64,000 nucleotides of DNA. It comes from Pezicula radicicola. Taxonomy: Eukaryota > Ascomycota > Leotiomycetes > Helotiales > Dermateaceae. The notes under the pieces were generated by a model that searched no databases, was not told the origin of the DNA, and worked only from the letters and a program-made list of their open reading frames with translations. The position numbers and the translations under genes were made by a program. Of the stretch, positions 32,458 through 44,529 are shown piece by piece; the stretch's first letter is position 1, and each line of letters starts with the position of its first letter. The DNA lies in NCBI GenBank assembly GCA_003008705.1, contig PDUO01000068.1:65620-129619 (forward strand), given 5' to 3'.

Positions 32458-32768
32458 ATTATAATCTCTCTTTTAGATGAGCCTTAAAACGATGATTTTA
32501 TAAGAATAATATACGTAGTTGTCCAAAGTATTCTTTAAATAATAATAGTTGTTTTTATCGCCGAGAAGGTTTAAAATTATTCTTAAACTTTCTACAAGTA
32601 TCTTAATTTTTTTATTATACTAGATTCTAAGTATTGTAGCAAGGTAAATTTAGCTAAAATTAGAGTAATTAGCTACTCTAAATATAATATTTATAGGGTA
32701 GGCTCGAGTAAGGTTTATTTAAGGGGGGGTTGTATTCTACGCTTATTTATAAATACAATTATACTTAA

Positions 32769-32841
32769 TATCCCCCCTGAATGAAGGATATTTTTTACGG
32801 TGTGCAAAAGCAAAAAAAATAACCTTCATTTAGGGTGGATA
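32769..32841. repeat. Foldback element 4 (28-bp arms)
   Basis: The arm at 32769-32796 (TATCCCCCCTGAATGAAGGA...) pairs with 32814-32841 at about 24 of 28 positions around a 17-base loop. Non-coding. Confidence 0.65.
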
Positions 32842-33112
32842 GTATCTTCCAAACTCTATCTGTATGCTAAAGTAGAACAAACCGGCCATAGGGATTCCGG
32901 TATCTCCGAGTTCCAAGTCTTACGTAGCTAGCTTCTGTCTGCATCCCTGAGCGCAAACAGAAGAAAAGAACACTTTTATAACATATTTAAAGCCGGATTA
33001 CTCTTGATTGACAAGTTTCAAAGTGATCAAATACCGATAACAAAAGGCTCCTCGACAACTAACCAAGAATCATACTCGAGAGAGAGAGAAAAACACAAGA
33101 CAGTTATTCACC

Positions 33113-34274
33113 ATGTCTCTGTTATTCCCTAAGACCTTCAAAGCCGCTGTGGTTGTGGATAAGGGTCAACAGCTCACAGTCAAGGACATTTCATTGACCG
33201 AGCCAAGCCAAGTCGGGGCGAGGTTTTGGTTAAGATTCTTGCCTGTGGCGTATGTCACAGTGATGCTCTGATGCGTGAAGGCTATCTTCCTAACATTTTC
33301 CCGCGCATCCCTGGGCATGAGCTTATCGGCGATGTCGTGGCAGTGGGCGAAGGCGTGACACGCTTTACAGGTGGCGAAAGAGTGGGCGGAGCATGGCATG
33401 GAGGTACAGAAACCCCAATGAATGAAATCTGGGAATTTAAACGATACATGGCTAACTCGCTTGGATTTTTCCCTGTTCAGGTCATGATTCACAATGTCGT
33501 TCTTGTCAGCGTGGCCAGTTCCAGATGTGTGTGAATGGGCAGATCAACGGCGTCACCCGTGATGGTGGGTACGCTGAGTATGTTCTGCTCCGTGAAGAGG
33601 CTGTCGTCCGCGTCCCGGCCGACCTCGATCCAGCCGAAGCAGCACCGCTCCTATGTGCAGGTGTCACTGTCTATAATGGCATGCGTAAGCTGTAAGTCTT
33701 CTCTGCCCTCACACTCACTCTTGCACCCAGACTAACCTGGCACAGCCATGTCGCCACCGGCGGCCTTGTGGCCGTTCAGGGTCTTGGTGGTCTGGGCCAT
33801 CTGGCGGCGCAGTTTGCGCGTTATATGGGCTACAAGACCGTGGCGCTGTCGAACGGTGATAGCAAGCGCGAGTTTGCTCTCCAGCTGGGCGCACACGAGT
33901 ACATCAATACCAGCAAGGAGGATCCTATCAAGAAACTCCAAGAGATGGGCGGCGCTGATATGATCTGTGCAACAGCACCTAATCCCAAGGCGATCGGTCC
34001 GCTGGTAGGTGCTCTTGCGCCCGGCGGCAAACTACTCGTGCTCGCTGCTGTAGGCCAGATTGAGTTCGACGCCATCACCATGATTAATGGTGGTTTGTCG
34101 GTCCACGGTTGGGCGTCAGGCCACGCGCTCGATTCGGAGGAAGCTATTGCTTTCGCCCGCGATTTTGGCATCAAGTGCTTGATTGAGAAATTCCCACTAA
34201 GCGATGCGAACAAGGCTTTTGAGCATATGTTGTCAGGTAAAGCACGGTTCAGAGCTGTTATTACAATGGGATAA
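33113..34274 (+). pseudogene. Zinc-dependent alcohol dehydrogenase (MDR, AdhP-like) with a single frameshift
   Basis: Predicted NAD(P)-dependent alcohol dehydrogenase of ~343 residues if read through. Exons 33113-33403, 33481-33691 and 33746-34274; introns are GT/AG. The start MSLLFPKTFKAAVV is followed by LTEPSQ, after which one base is missing (about 33205-33222) before EVLVKILACGVCHSDALMRE continues in the next frame. Everything else looks conserved: PGHELIGDVVAVG, the structural-Cys loop with three visible Cys (HDSQCRSCQRGQFQMC; the usual fourth is absent), GGYAEYVLL, and a clean VQGLGGLGHLAAQFA dinucleotide site. The lesion is so small that a sequencing error must be considered. Located between a foldback cluster and a GMC oxidoreductase relic. 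Confidence 0.8.
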
Positions 34275-34351
34275 GTGGTCTTTTCTCGTTCGTATCTAAA
34301 AGCGCGGAGATACATGATTAATGATTAAAGTATATAAGACATGAAATGTAC

Positions 34352-34749
<398 letters not shown>

Positions 34750-35053
34750 GCTGAAGTGGCCGGAAGATGACCTCTATGGTTGAAGAGGGAAATGACGTTC
34801 GAGGTCAATGGGTGGAGAGGGGAGTTGATCGGAGCAGCTTCATTTCACGTACATACTTTACTTCACTTTTATTTGAGAATGATTTATATTTTGAGATCAT
34901 TTTGTAGACTGTGTACCGAGGGCGATAGAGGGTTTCCCGCCACTACTGCGGAAGAAACATCCAAATGTACCGAATGATCAAAACAGTCCAACTAGCATGT
35001 TTCAAGAAGTCATCATGGCATTCTGTTTACTCATGCTTTTGCTCCTTCCCTCC

Positions 35054-35590
35054 TCACCCTATCCAGCCTGTACCCTCATTGCAAGTCCCATCGCCAGCGT
35101 CATCAATTCCCTTGAAGAAGGCAAAAGTGTTCGGGTCAGGCGGGGTGACAGATTTCAGCGAGCCAATATCTTGAACTGTAACGTGGCAATGTCCAATGAT
35201 CTTTCTGTTGGTGTCCAGATCCCGAGGTGCGGTATAATAGTTGGTTGTGGGATTTACAAAGAACCCTACGGCCAGGTTGGATGTGTGAACGGAGATATTA
35301 AAGGTTGTGCCTGCTAGAACCTTGTCCCCAATCTGTAGGTTAGTGATCATAGCCGAGATCATGTTCTGGGTAGATGGAAATTTGGCCATTGGAAACCATT
35401 ACAGGAGCTTGCCGTGTTCTGTTGCCCGTTAGTCAAGGTTTGGCCAGAGCAAAAGTTGATGGAGTAGGCTTGGTCACTAGAAACGTTCGAGTCAGTAAAT
35501 GTTCAAGTATTAAGAAGTAAGGGCTGTTAACTTACGTTGCCGAAGCAGCTTGACCCGTCTTTCCGACAACAGGTGTAGAAGATTTTAAAC
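35054..35590 (-). pseudogene. Secreted gEgh16/Cas1-type protein, decayed and truncated
   Basis: On the minus strand, 35476-35054 reads DQAYSINFCSGQTLTNGQ, then after a one-base frameshift PSTQNMISAMITNL, AGTTFNISVHTSNLAVGFFV, VIGHCHVT-like IIGHCHVTVQD and NTFAFFKGIDDAGDG. That order is characteristic of the secreted fungal family annotated as gEgh16/Cas1 (appressorium- or infection-associated in some species). A preceding exon ends at 35536 (GKTGQAASAT) before a GTAAGT...CTAG intron (35477-35535). The last ~50 residues of the family and the signal-peptide exon are missing, and the frame ends in an unrelated TGWIG tail. Not functional as it stands. Confidence 0.65.
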
Positions 35591-37139
35591 GACAAGGAGA
35601 CAGTAAGGTTTTATTGGTGATCTGCTGGACAAGCAACAGGTAGAAAGACAACAGGTGGTTGGTGCTGCAGATCGGTGCTAGCCATCGGGAACAATCATAC
35701 ACAGCCATCATGCCAGCAGATTGAAGCCAAAGAGTCACCAAAAGCCGAATCAAATCTAACAAGATGTTCAACCAATGGACACCTGGTTTAGTGGCTCTGA
35801 GGCACTACGAATGACCAGGGTATCAGAAAACGGTCTTAAGATAAGGGACAGAAAGTATCGGGAAAGGCCACAGCCAATTCCTAAACCCGCCGAAGCAGAA
35901 TCGTCTCCATTACAGAAGGGAACAAAACATGCGCATTCACTCTCGTACTTCGTACCAACAGTAGGAGGGAGGGAGGAGTGTTTGTTTTGAAGAGACGAAG
36001 AGGATGCGATGTTCTATTGATGATCATGATCATGATCACGAGTCCAGTGGAATGGAATGATGTGAAAGGAATGAGCTAGTCAACTGGTAAGCGAGACAAA
36101 GATGGAGCGACCATTCTTCGTTGAGATAGTCCGCTGCCGATATCACGTGATAGTTTCCACGCCAAGAATGGCCCTCCCTCTCCTCAATTGCCGACTACGG
36201 CTATGAGTAACCAGGATTGGTAAAATTAATTTGATATATACTCCTTGCGCAATAAATAAGCTATCATCTCCAGAAAAAGCAAAAAACAAGACTTCTCTTC
36301 TCGCATGAAATCCCATCTCTTGTCATCGCGTAGCCTTTATTTAATTTGCGGCGGCTTGGCAATAGGTCTGCTGTTTCAGCAGTTACAGCGTTGGACCTGT
36401 GCTTGAATCAAAGTCCACGCCTGCATCTTTCTTTCTCCTTTGTTCACAACGATGCCTCCGCAGAAGAACAATGACCAACCACAAGGCGCCCTGCAAGTCC
36501 GTACTAAGAGTATGCAACGTGATGAAAAGCTTCAAGAAAGAAAAGGAAAGCTCCGAGACTCGCTTGCTATAATAAACGAGATGGGCTCATGCGAGCAAGA
36601 AGTCTGTATTAGGCTTAGCAAAATACCGGGGTTGTACTACCTAAGAGCCAAGGCATAGCTAGAGATTGCCTAAGGCAAACATGACTTGGAGGAATTTCTG
36701 CTATATTCGCGAGGTTTAATAGAAAAGCCTGTGACTGAAGTGGCTACTACCCCTAGCACTACGCTATACCTAAGACAGACTTCCTGCCCGCACGAGTAGC
36801 AATCTCACCTACACCCCTGTACATTCCCTTTGAGAAGGCGAATATAATGCTTGCGCACTTAGGGCCTGCGGCAGTAAGCGAGAGAAGTACCATAAGATCC
36901 TAACCGAATACGTAGTCGTTTTGATAGCGACTTACGAGCTCCTCGAGGGAGAAAATTAAGACGATGCCATGTTGATTGCCTCGAGGACGTTGCCATACAT
37001 GGCCAAAGATAGTTAGGCCTCTATACGTATATATCAGACTGAAAAAATAGACTCGATTATAGAAAGAAGTAAGGTCTAAAGTAGGCATATATATACATCT
37101 TTCCCTCCTCGTAATAATCATTCAATTGGTCGGCTACTT

Positions 37140-37400
37140 TTAACAATTGGCTTAAACTAGCTCTTTGCTGCTAGGTATACTTGAATATAGGCCGCTTTTC
37201 CTCTTCTAAATCTTTACACCGGATAATATAACTCAATAAATTCCTCCACACTGTCGTGTACTTTGTAAACGTGTTCTCGCTTATCTTGCTGTTGAATGGA
37301 TTTTTGGACTTCTTGCTACGTTCCTTTTGGTTGGCTTCGGCTAATGCTGCTTTGCCAACAACCCCTTTCCGGGCAATTATCTAGCCGTCTTGAATTATAT
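37140..37400 (-). pseudogene. Fragment resembling RecQ-helicase/zinc-finger mobile-gene proteins
   Basis: Reading minus from about 37400: IIQDG, a TAG, IIARKGVVGKAALAEANQKE, then FTKYTTVWRNLLSYIIRC and LEEEKRPIFKYT. The 'W-x-x-L-L-x-Y-I-x-R ... EEE-RP-F-x-T' layout is what I remember from fungal telomere-linked helicase or DUF3505-type proteins that spread in repeats. Identification is tentative. No helicase motif is present. Confidence 0.35.
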
Positions 37401-38302
37401 AATCAAACGCTTGGTGGATAATCTGTAACTCGGGTACTTTTTCTGGCTTGACTGGCTGCTCCAATTTCCATAATTTAACTGTATCATATGGATCTATGTG
37501 GTCAACCTATGGATCGCAACCATGGACTGGGCTCCTTGGACTCAATCTGGGCCTTGACACTTCGACCCTCTCTTTCGGCAGTAGTTGCAGGGCCTTTATC
37601 GATCAATCTCTCTACCTTCATCTATTGACTTCGGGTGCGGGTTAGTTCTGGCTTGCTGGCTGACTGCGTCCAACCTCGAAATATGCTGGCTTGCTACCCT
37701 AGACCAAAAATCGCTGGCATTGAACCCCTCCCCGCCATGGCACCTAGACAATAGGTAGATTGCTGCCTTTCTTAGGCCGGGCTCATTTCTCTTTGCTCTT
37801 CCCTGGCGACGACGCTAATAGAGTATTTAATAAGGAGACAGCCTACTAGAAACTAGTGCCGAATAGGAGAGGAGTTCCTGTTTAGAAGTAGAAGCTATAT
37901 ACGTATAGCGTTAGTAAGGATATAGTATAATAAAGCTGCTATACAGCCTTTATAGTATACAATAGGTCGCCCTGCGCTGCAATAACGATCGAGACGCCTT
38001 ACTGTTTCTTGTCGGTCTTTAACGTTTTTAGATGTATAGTTATATAGTCTAAATTAGATGAGAATCGAATGCAAGAGCGGTGATTTCTTTTGCCTACTTT
38101 ATCCAACCTCCCTGATAGGGGTACTAAGGATAGGCTTATTCTGTTTATGTCTAAGGGGTTTAAGCATTACTCTGCGTGACGCTGCGCTGGAGATTCATTA
38201 GATAAGTTACGTACGTACTCTGTAGCCAAGCATTTGTTAGTCGGACCGTTTAATGTTCTTAGTAGAGTTAAAATAATACAACAAAAAAAAAGATTTTATG
38301 TG

Positions 38303-38524
38303 TCACTTCGCGACCGGTTTGATGGTGCCATTTGAAGTCTTTGGCCATCTCTTCACATCCATTGGTAGGTATCGTCTAAGGTGATCGACTATGTGTTTAA
38401 TCTTTAGATCTGTTGTCATTCTCTTGTGTAAAGATCCTCCGTCGATTACATAGCAATGACGGGTCTCTTATTAGATACTCTCAAGGATGTCTTTGTTCTT
38501 CCCCTATGTCTTATTGTCAGCCAT
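38303..38524 (-). pseudogene. Unknown decayed ORF
   Basis: From an ATG at 38524 the minus frame reads MADNKT, a TAG, GKNKDILESI, two adjacent stops, then RHCYVIDGGSLHKRMTTDLK and HLRRYLPMDVKRWPKTSNGT before TGA at 38303. The text between stops looks like a real, basic, folded protein, and the stops could each come from Arg, Gln or Trp codons by C-to-T or G-to-A changes. I cannot name the family. Confidence 0.35.
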
Positions 38525-39319
38525 TTTGAGCCCTGTTTTTCATTGTTTTATAGCGTTCCCATTTCAATATAGGTTTATTCCTTCAATTCCTTTAGGATCA
38601 ACTAAGTTCATCCTTCTAGGCTCCCTCAGAGCACTCTCCCTTCAGCTCTTTCAGCTGTAAATTACACTCATTTTTACTGCTATTCTAGTGCCTTCCATGG
38701 CACTGAATTGATCTATATATAGGGCCTATATTCCCTAAGAAAATAGGCAACCATAATGCAATAAATTGATCTCTACCACCTATTTTAGTTGACACTTATT
38801 GCCTAACATCACAAAGTATCTTACTAGGTTTTTCTTTCTAATGACTGAGACATATTAATAAACTGTCAAGGCATTGAGTCGCCTAGACGCCCATTCCTTG
38901 TTTTGGTTTATAAAGGTTTAACTTTTGGAATTCGATTATAGAATCAAGGGATGTTAAAGAGAAATGTTTGCAGGTTACTTACTTCAACTTAAAGCAAGAG
39001 TCACTTACACATTAATCTGAGTATGTTCCGTTTGGAGAGAGAGCTTCCCGTGTTTACTATCTTAAGGTGTTGTCAGAGCTATTGCAGCGCCGACCAAAGT
39101 CAAGAAATATAATATAAGTCTATACAATCATCTTCAAAATTCCTTTCTTTCAGCGATCTCATCTCCTTTAGTCACTTAAACTCCGATCCTATCTTCTTTA
39201 TCAGAGCTGTCCTGATAACCTCCAACTTTAAAACTATCATTTTTACATCACAAATACATTCACACTCAATACCATAATTCCTCTCTAGCCGGACCTTCCA
39301 CCAATCCTTCAAATTACAG

Positions 39320-39563
39320 CTCAACCACAAGATAGCCTCTCTCATCATCCTCTTCTGTACGGCCCTTGTCGCAAACGCCTCTCCTATGCCCGCCACCGAC
39401 TTCGTCGATCTCGCAGGCCGAGCCCCTTCTCCACCACCACCTATTGATCCAGTTCCTCCACCCCAACCTACACCAGGACCTGATGTAAGTCATTTGACTC
39501 ACCTATAAATCTTTAGAGTACAAGACTGACGAGTACTAGGCTGGCCCGGCGCCTAGCAATTGA
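39320..39563 (+). pseudogene. Proline-rich small secreted protein candidate lacking a start codon
   Basis: Reading from 39320, LNHKIASLIILFCTALVANA is a classic signal-peptide core, followed by SPMPATDFVDLAGRAPSPPP and a PPQPTPGPD tail. A GTAAGT donor at 39485 and TACTAG acceptor ending at 39539 join this to AGPAPSN and TGA (39561-39563), keeping the Pro-rich theme, which supports the splice. No ATG is found in the ~200 bp upstream; CAAATTACAG stands where a start would be expected. Either the start codon has been lost or an upstream exon was missed. A start at the internal ATG (39388) would remove the signal peptide. Confidence 0.35.
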
Positions 39564-41731
39564 CCAGCTAGTATAAGCATTGCTTCTTGATAAAGAAAAT
39601 ATGAGAAATGAACTAGCATGATTCCTTCAGGGTGGTGTTTATAGACCTAGGCAGTAGATAGATAGTGCTTTAGTTGGGATTTGGATCACTTTTCGGTCGT
39701 TACGGAATGGGCAAGGAGTTGTTTTAGAGTTAGACGATTTAAAAGGGGGTGGTATGAGCGCTTTTTGCAAGAGCAGATGGAGTTCTAGAATTAAGAAAAA
39801 AAATAAAAAACACAAACTAATTTATTAAAGAACTACTTTGCCATTTTATGCTTCTCTCCCTTACGTGACTTTGATATTCGCTATTGTCGGAGCCGTTGTT
39901 ACAGATGATCGACAATCAGTCTTCAAAGGTAAGTTCTCGACTCTAGTTATATAATTCCAAACTGTACTTAAGAAGGAATGAGGCGGTTCTAGTATATAGA
40001 AACCCTAATGGCGGACGCAGTGGCAGCTCTGAGATATCATTCTCGTCTTTCTTTAGAGCCTTGGTTGAGCTACACAGACGGTTACCCATAGTAATAAGTG
40101 TTCTTTAAGTACCTTAGATCCTTTAAAACTCATTTCCAGGAGTAAGATACGTGATCTTCCATCTATGTGACCTCCCGCTTCAGCCTAGCGTGTCATGGAT
40201 TATGATCGGATCAGCCGAGTTCCTAGATGCGTAGAGACACGCCGACGAGTTGCGTGACGCTTTTTGGGGTGCGTGGAGTGAAGCAACGAGGTATTTTTGG
40301 AGTGGTCCCGGTTTAGGCTGTTCATAAAGGCAGAGTGGAGACCGGATGGTTTGGATAAGAAAGAGAAAGTGGTGTACCGGAAGGAAGTATAGGGCATCTT
40401 GAGCCACAGGATAAAATTAGGATGTTTGATTGTATCAAACGCCTTCCCCGCTAAGCCGTTTCCAATGTAAGCTTAGAGTTTGAGTTAGCGAAAAGTAGAC
40501 CTGTTTCACCTCCTACATCTGACAACCTCTTCTGTCAATAAATATTCTCTTGTGCTACTAACATAGATAACTCCCAATATTATTGCAAGGTGAAGGGACG
40601 CGGAAGGCAGCGCACCAACAAACACAACTCGGACTTTTACTTCACCGGAGATACGACTCTCTAGCTCGGTATCGCCCTCGCAACCGCTATCCTCCGGCAA
40701 TGACAGCAGAAGTTTGTCTCGGGTATTTGGGTTAAGTTTCTTTTTAGAAAGTTGTTTAGAGGGGCAGATAATTTGAACGGGCTAAAAACAGGTTTGGGTA
40801 ACTCCATTTCATATATTTGAACATAAGACGTTTCTTAAGATAGACTAAACTACATTACTGCTAACTACCGTTTCAAAGTTATTCGCAGAGTCCTCCCCAG
40901 TATCAACAACTTGCCATACCTATGAATTATAACCTATCACATCCACCTATCAGCCCGATAATCCCGCTTTATCCTGATCATCTGCCCCCAAGCTTAAAGT
41001 CCTTCAATGCCGCTCACAACATAACTGTCCATCTGACGTAATGGTCAGGTTAGCGTCTAAGCCTCGAAATTGCATTGCTGCCCAACTTATATATTAAGGC
41101 TCAAGTTCATTATTGCCAACTTCACTCGTTTCGTTCCGTCGTCGAACGCACCAAGACAGACGGCCGAGGAACTGGAACGTTGATTCCAAGAGCCGAAAGA
41201 AATGAAATGAGAGGTAGAGTTGTCAGCAAATGCCACCACACATTAAGAACTTGACTTGGAGTCGACTATGACAGCAACTATTTAGCGTCGTCGAGTGATT
41301 ATAGCTCTACTAGGATCTCATATACTGCACAGTTGAAGGAATATTCTTCAGGAGAGAAATGATATACAAGATATGCTGCACATCCTGAAATGACACAGCG
41401 CGTTTTCCGCCTAGCTAGCACCTAGCGAACCCGTCCAGTTCGGATTTTCCTGGCGATTGCTATTTCTCGGGATTTCTTCACTCTCTCTAAGACATAGGGT
41501 TAGTCTAATTTTCACCGCCTTCGCTCAACGATCCAATTATATTCTCCCCTAGTGGTCTTTGGTAAGTTTCAATCCCGACAGTAGTATTTCTCCAAAATAT
41601 AGCACTGGAAACAAGCAATAACGTCATCTTATGGCTTCAATATATTTCAAAGCCTAACATCTAAGAATTATCGAGCTCCAAGCCTGCAACCCTCCCTATT
41701 ATACCTTCTGGACTTTGAACTTCTAACATAA

Positions 41732-42967
41732 TCATGGAAGATTCAATCCCAACTGCCGGCAGTACTCAACAGTCCCGGTCCTCGCGTCATTAAAACAAAC
41801 AGGATTCTGATCCCTGTCACATACCTGCAGATTAAACAAACAATCCGTCGCCGGATCCAAAGGCAACACATCCCCAAACGGATCCTGTAACTGCTTCCCC
41901 CCATTCGCAGCAAAACACCTAGCGGGACCAGCGAAGATCTGATCCCGAGTCATCTTGTACTTATCAACTAGCAGCCCCACTTCGGTATCCGTATTTTCGT
42001 TAGTATCTCCATCTGGTCTAAAAAGTTGGAAGGCTTTATCGCTGGTGCAGAGGACACTAGCGCTACCTCCCTCGTCGCATGCGGCACCATTTAGGAGCTT
42101 GGTCGTGACATAGTAGTTTTGAGCTTGAAGGACTAGGCCGAGGGCTTGGACTGTGATGCTATCGGTTACCGCTGTCTGGAGGTCTGATTGTGTGAAATTC
42201 TGTGAGACACCAAGAAAGACACCCTTTGCGAGTTTCTCGTTGATTCCACCTGCTGCTCCGACTTCTGCATCTAAAGTTGCTTTTATTGAATTGCTAACCG
42301 CGGCTTGGTAATCTTGTAGCACTGAGCTTAAGGAGGTTGCGAGATCAGACCACGCGATGAATTTGTCTGTTGCTACTGGTGGGTTGACGTTAGTGCTAAT
42401 GAAAGTTACTGTTCCGCTCAAGGCGCTGCTTGCCGTGCTCACAGCTCCAGTGAAGGGGACGACACCTAGTACGGTGGTGAATGCACGCGCACGAGTCTTG
42501 AGGGGGGTGATGTTATCCTTTGGGGAGGGATAGAAGTCCTTGACGATTCCGGGGAGGATGAGAGAATTAATTGAAGAGGCGAAACTGATTGCAGTGTTCA
42601 AAGAGTTCATGAAGGAGTTCCAGTTTTGGATTGCTACTAAGGCATACCTGTGATTTTTAGCATCTTTTCCTTCCCTTACTATCTCTCCCGAATCCTAGAC
42701 TTACCAAGCAGGCAAAGTAACAGGCAAACACGGTTGCCCCGCATTACAAAAGTTATCTAACCCGCAAAAGAAATTCGGGGCTCCGAAACTATCAGCTAGA
42801 GCTTGAACATTGTTTGTCTGGGTCGCTGTTACGTTGGCGGCGGACCAGTCTTTGAGGAATGTGTCGAGGTCGAGGTCGGTCCATGTTTTTGCTTCGAGGG
42901 GGTTGGAGGCGCAGGAGTCGGCGCCAGTGCCGGTGCCTTGACGAGGAAGGAGGTCGGATAGGAACAT
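41732..42967 (-). CDS. Fungal protein of unknown function (DUF7872-like)
   Basis: Function unknown. Exons 42967-42705 and 42647-41732 give 392 residues; the 57-nt intron falls within LPAWYALVAIQNWN, a strongly conserved-looking junction. The protein has CGLDNFCNAGQPCLPV in its first quarter, several cysteines near the C-terminus (CLFNLQVCDRDQNPVC) and many small or polar residues. These fit an extracellular disulfide-bonded protein of the type I recall as DUF7872. The start at 42967 yields MFLSDLLPRQG, which is not a signal peptide; a missed upstream exon could supply one, since the usual members begin with one. The frame is clean. Codon use is unremarkable. It lies alone between degraded blocks. 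Confidence 0.72.
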
Positions 42968-43805
42968 GTGGGCGGTGCCTCCGAATATGCATTGAGGTCA
43001 TTGATCCTTCGGTTTCGTGGAGACAGAGATTACGGTTAGCATATTGTGATTAAGACTTTGGACATGTAAGATTCTGCCCCAAAGGTTTATTCAGGCGGTT
43101 TTTACTTCTATTGTTAGTACGTATGTGAATGACTGGTTTAATGCTGTTAGGGCTCGGTTTATGTTTTTTTTTCTTCAGAATGTTGGCCTTAACTTTGCTA
43201 CTTGCCTGTTGACAATATCCGTTATCAATTAACTTCGCATCCTCCTTGCCCTCTTCTACACTGTACGGCAAATCGCCAAAGCCTGCTTGGATAGTACGAA
43301 CAAGATCGGAATAAGCTCTTAAACTTACAACTTCTAGACCAGAATCCTTACCGAAAACTTTGACCTCATTAAAACTTGAAACGATGTCAAAGATATAAAA
43401 TAATCGCTGGCCTGTATTATTGTTCTCACAAAGGAGGGATAGATCTCAATGTAAGAGTTCCGGTTGAACCCAGTATAAAGGACAATTTCTGGTACGTGCG
43501 ATGTACAACGTAGAAACAACAAGTACGCGACGAACGCGACGAACGCAAAAGTATTAGCTGTGGATATGGCTGTGTATACGGGGTGTGTGGATTGTAGTAT
43601 TTTGGGCGTGTTGGGATGGGAGGAATTTTTTGGTGGTAGTAGGCATGCTGAAAGGGAAGAGGGGGAAATGATGTGGAGTTTAAGAGGCATATTCGCAATT
43701 TTGTGGTGCCTAAATTATATAGGAGGATGGCGGCACTTTGGCCGGTTTAGGAAGGGGTTTTTTGAAGAGGAGGTTGACGAAGAAGAGTAAGAAGAGGAGG
43801 ACGAG
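42968..43805. other. Intergenic, no gene supported
   Basis: Probable promoter of the DUF7872-like gene. Overlapping open frames on both strands (about 43334-43790) show no domain, and none has a recognisable relative. Confidence 0.45.
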
Positions 43806-44529
43806 TTGGTACAAAAACCACAACGACATCGACGACAAGATGGTGTACGACAGAGCAGCAATATCGCCATTGCAGGACTGAGTCATGTTACTAGGTCTGC
43901 TCCCGCGGTTCCTGCCTCTTTCTCTGTCTCTACCTTCACCTCCACCAATGTTCCCGTTCCCGTTCCCAGTGCTCCCGCTGTTCCCCTTGATTCTACTACT
44001 CCTTCGGAAATGCCCTCAAATCCAAATCCAAAGCTGAACCCGAAGCTGAACAGGCTCAACGTTAGGGAAAGGGAAAGGGGAAAGAAAAAGAGAAGGATCG
44101 AAGAAGTCCAAATCGTAGTCGAAAAGTGATCTTTTGGGATGAAGTGGATTCTTCTGATTCTGATTCTGATGCTGACGCTGACGCCGAGACTCCTCCTCAT
44201 CCGAAGAACAATAAGAAGGGTCGAAGTCGGAAACCAGTTCATTTGGATGAGTTGGAGCCTTCTAATGTTAATATCAAGACTACACCCAATTCGAAGAAGG
44301 GTAGGTTCGGATCACGTATGCAGAGTTGGCACAGTATGTGTATGAGGGTGAAATAGAACAACAGATTCAGGAGCAGCGTATGCCAGTACCTCCAAACAAT
44401 CTGCGCAAACGTCGGCGAGTACCATCTCCCGAGGAAGAGATCCTGTCGGGAGACGAGAGACTCTTCAAACGTCATGAGACAGAAGCACAAGAACACGCCG
44501 AAGCTGAGGACAGTGATTATGATGACTGA
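43806..44529 (+). pseudogene. Charged, low-complexity (nuclear-type) ORF interrupted by frameshifts
   Basis: Unrecognised. The coding text moves between frames: a Pro/Val/Ser-rich part (44 to ~300 bp), a basic RERERGKKKRRIEEVQ part, then VIFWDEVDSSDSDSDADADA with a Lys/Arg stretch. After another shift near 44310 it reads ITYAELAQYVYEGEIEQQIQ, NNLRKRRRVPSPEEEILSGD, and an acidic EDSDYDD end at TGA 44527-44529. Alternating basic and acidic runs suggest a nuclear or chromatin-associated disordered protein. Two frameshifts, or introns that I cannot place, separate the pieces. The length, if joined, would be ~240 residues. Confidence 0.4.

Larger units (their letters stand above)
31584..33112. other. 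Intergenic region with stacked foldback elements
   Basis: No coding sequence. It contains a short tandem GCTTTAG repeat near 31790-31812 and four inverted-repeat elements described separately (32062-32206, 32248-32360, 32363-32457 and 32769-32841). Bases 32880-33112 are GC-richer and should hold the promoter of the alcohol dehydrogenase, with a GAGAGAGAGAGA tract close to its ATG. Confidence 0.6.
35591..41731. other. Six-kilobase gene-poor region with small relics
   Basis: Apart from the relics listed inside it (37140-37400, 38303-38524 and 39320-39563) I see no gene. A (ATGATC)n run lies near 36015-36040. Bases 37850-38320 and 38540-39100 are AT-rich. Open frames near 36449-36658, 40180-40407 and 40506-40700 have no recognisable domain. 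Bases 41030-41700 are ordinary 3' flank of the next gene. Confidence 0.5.
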
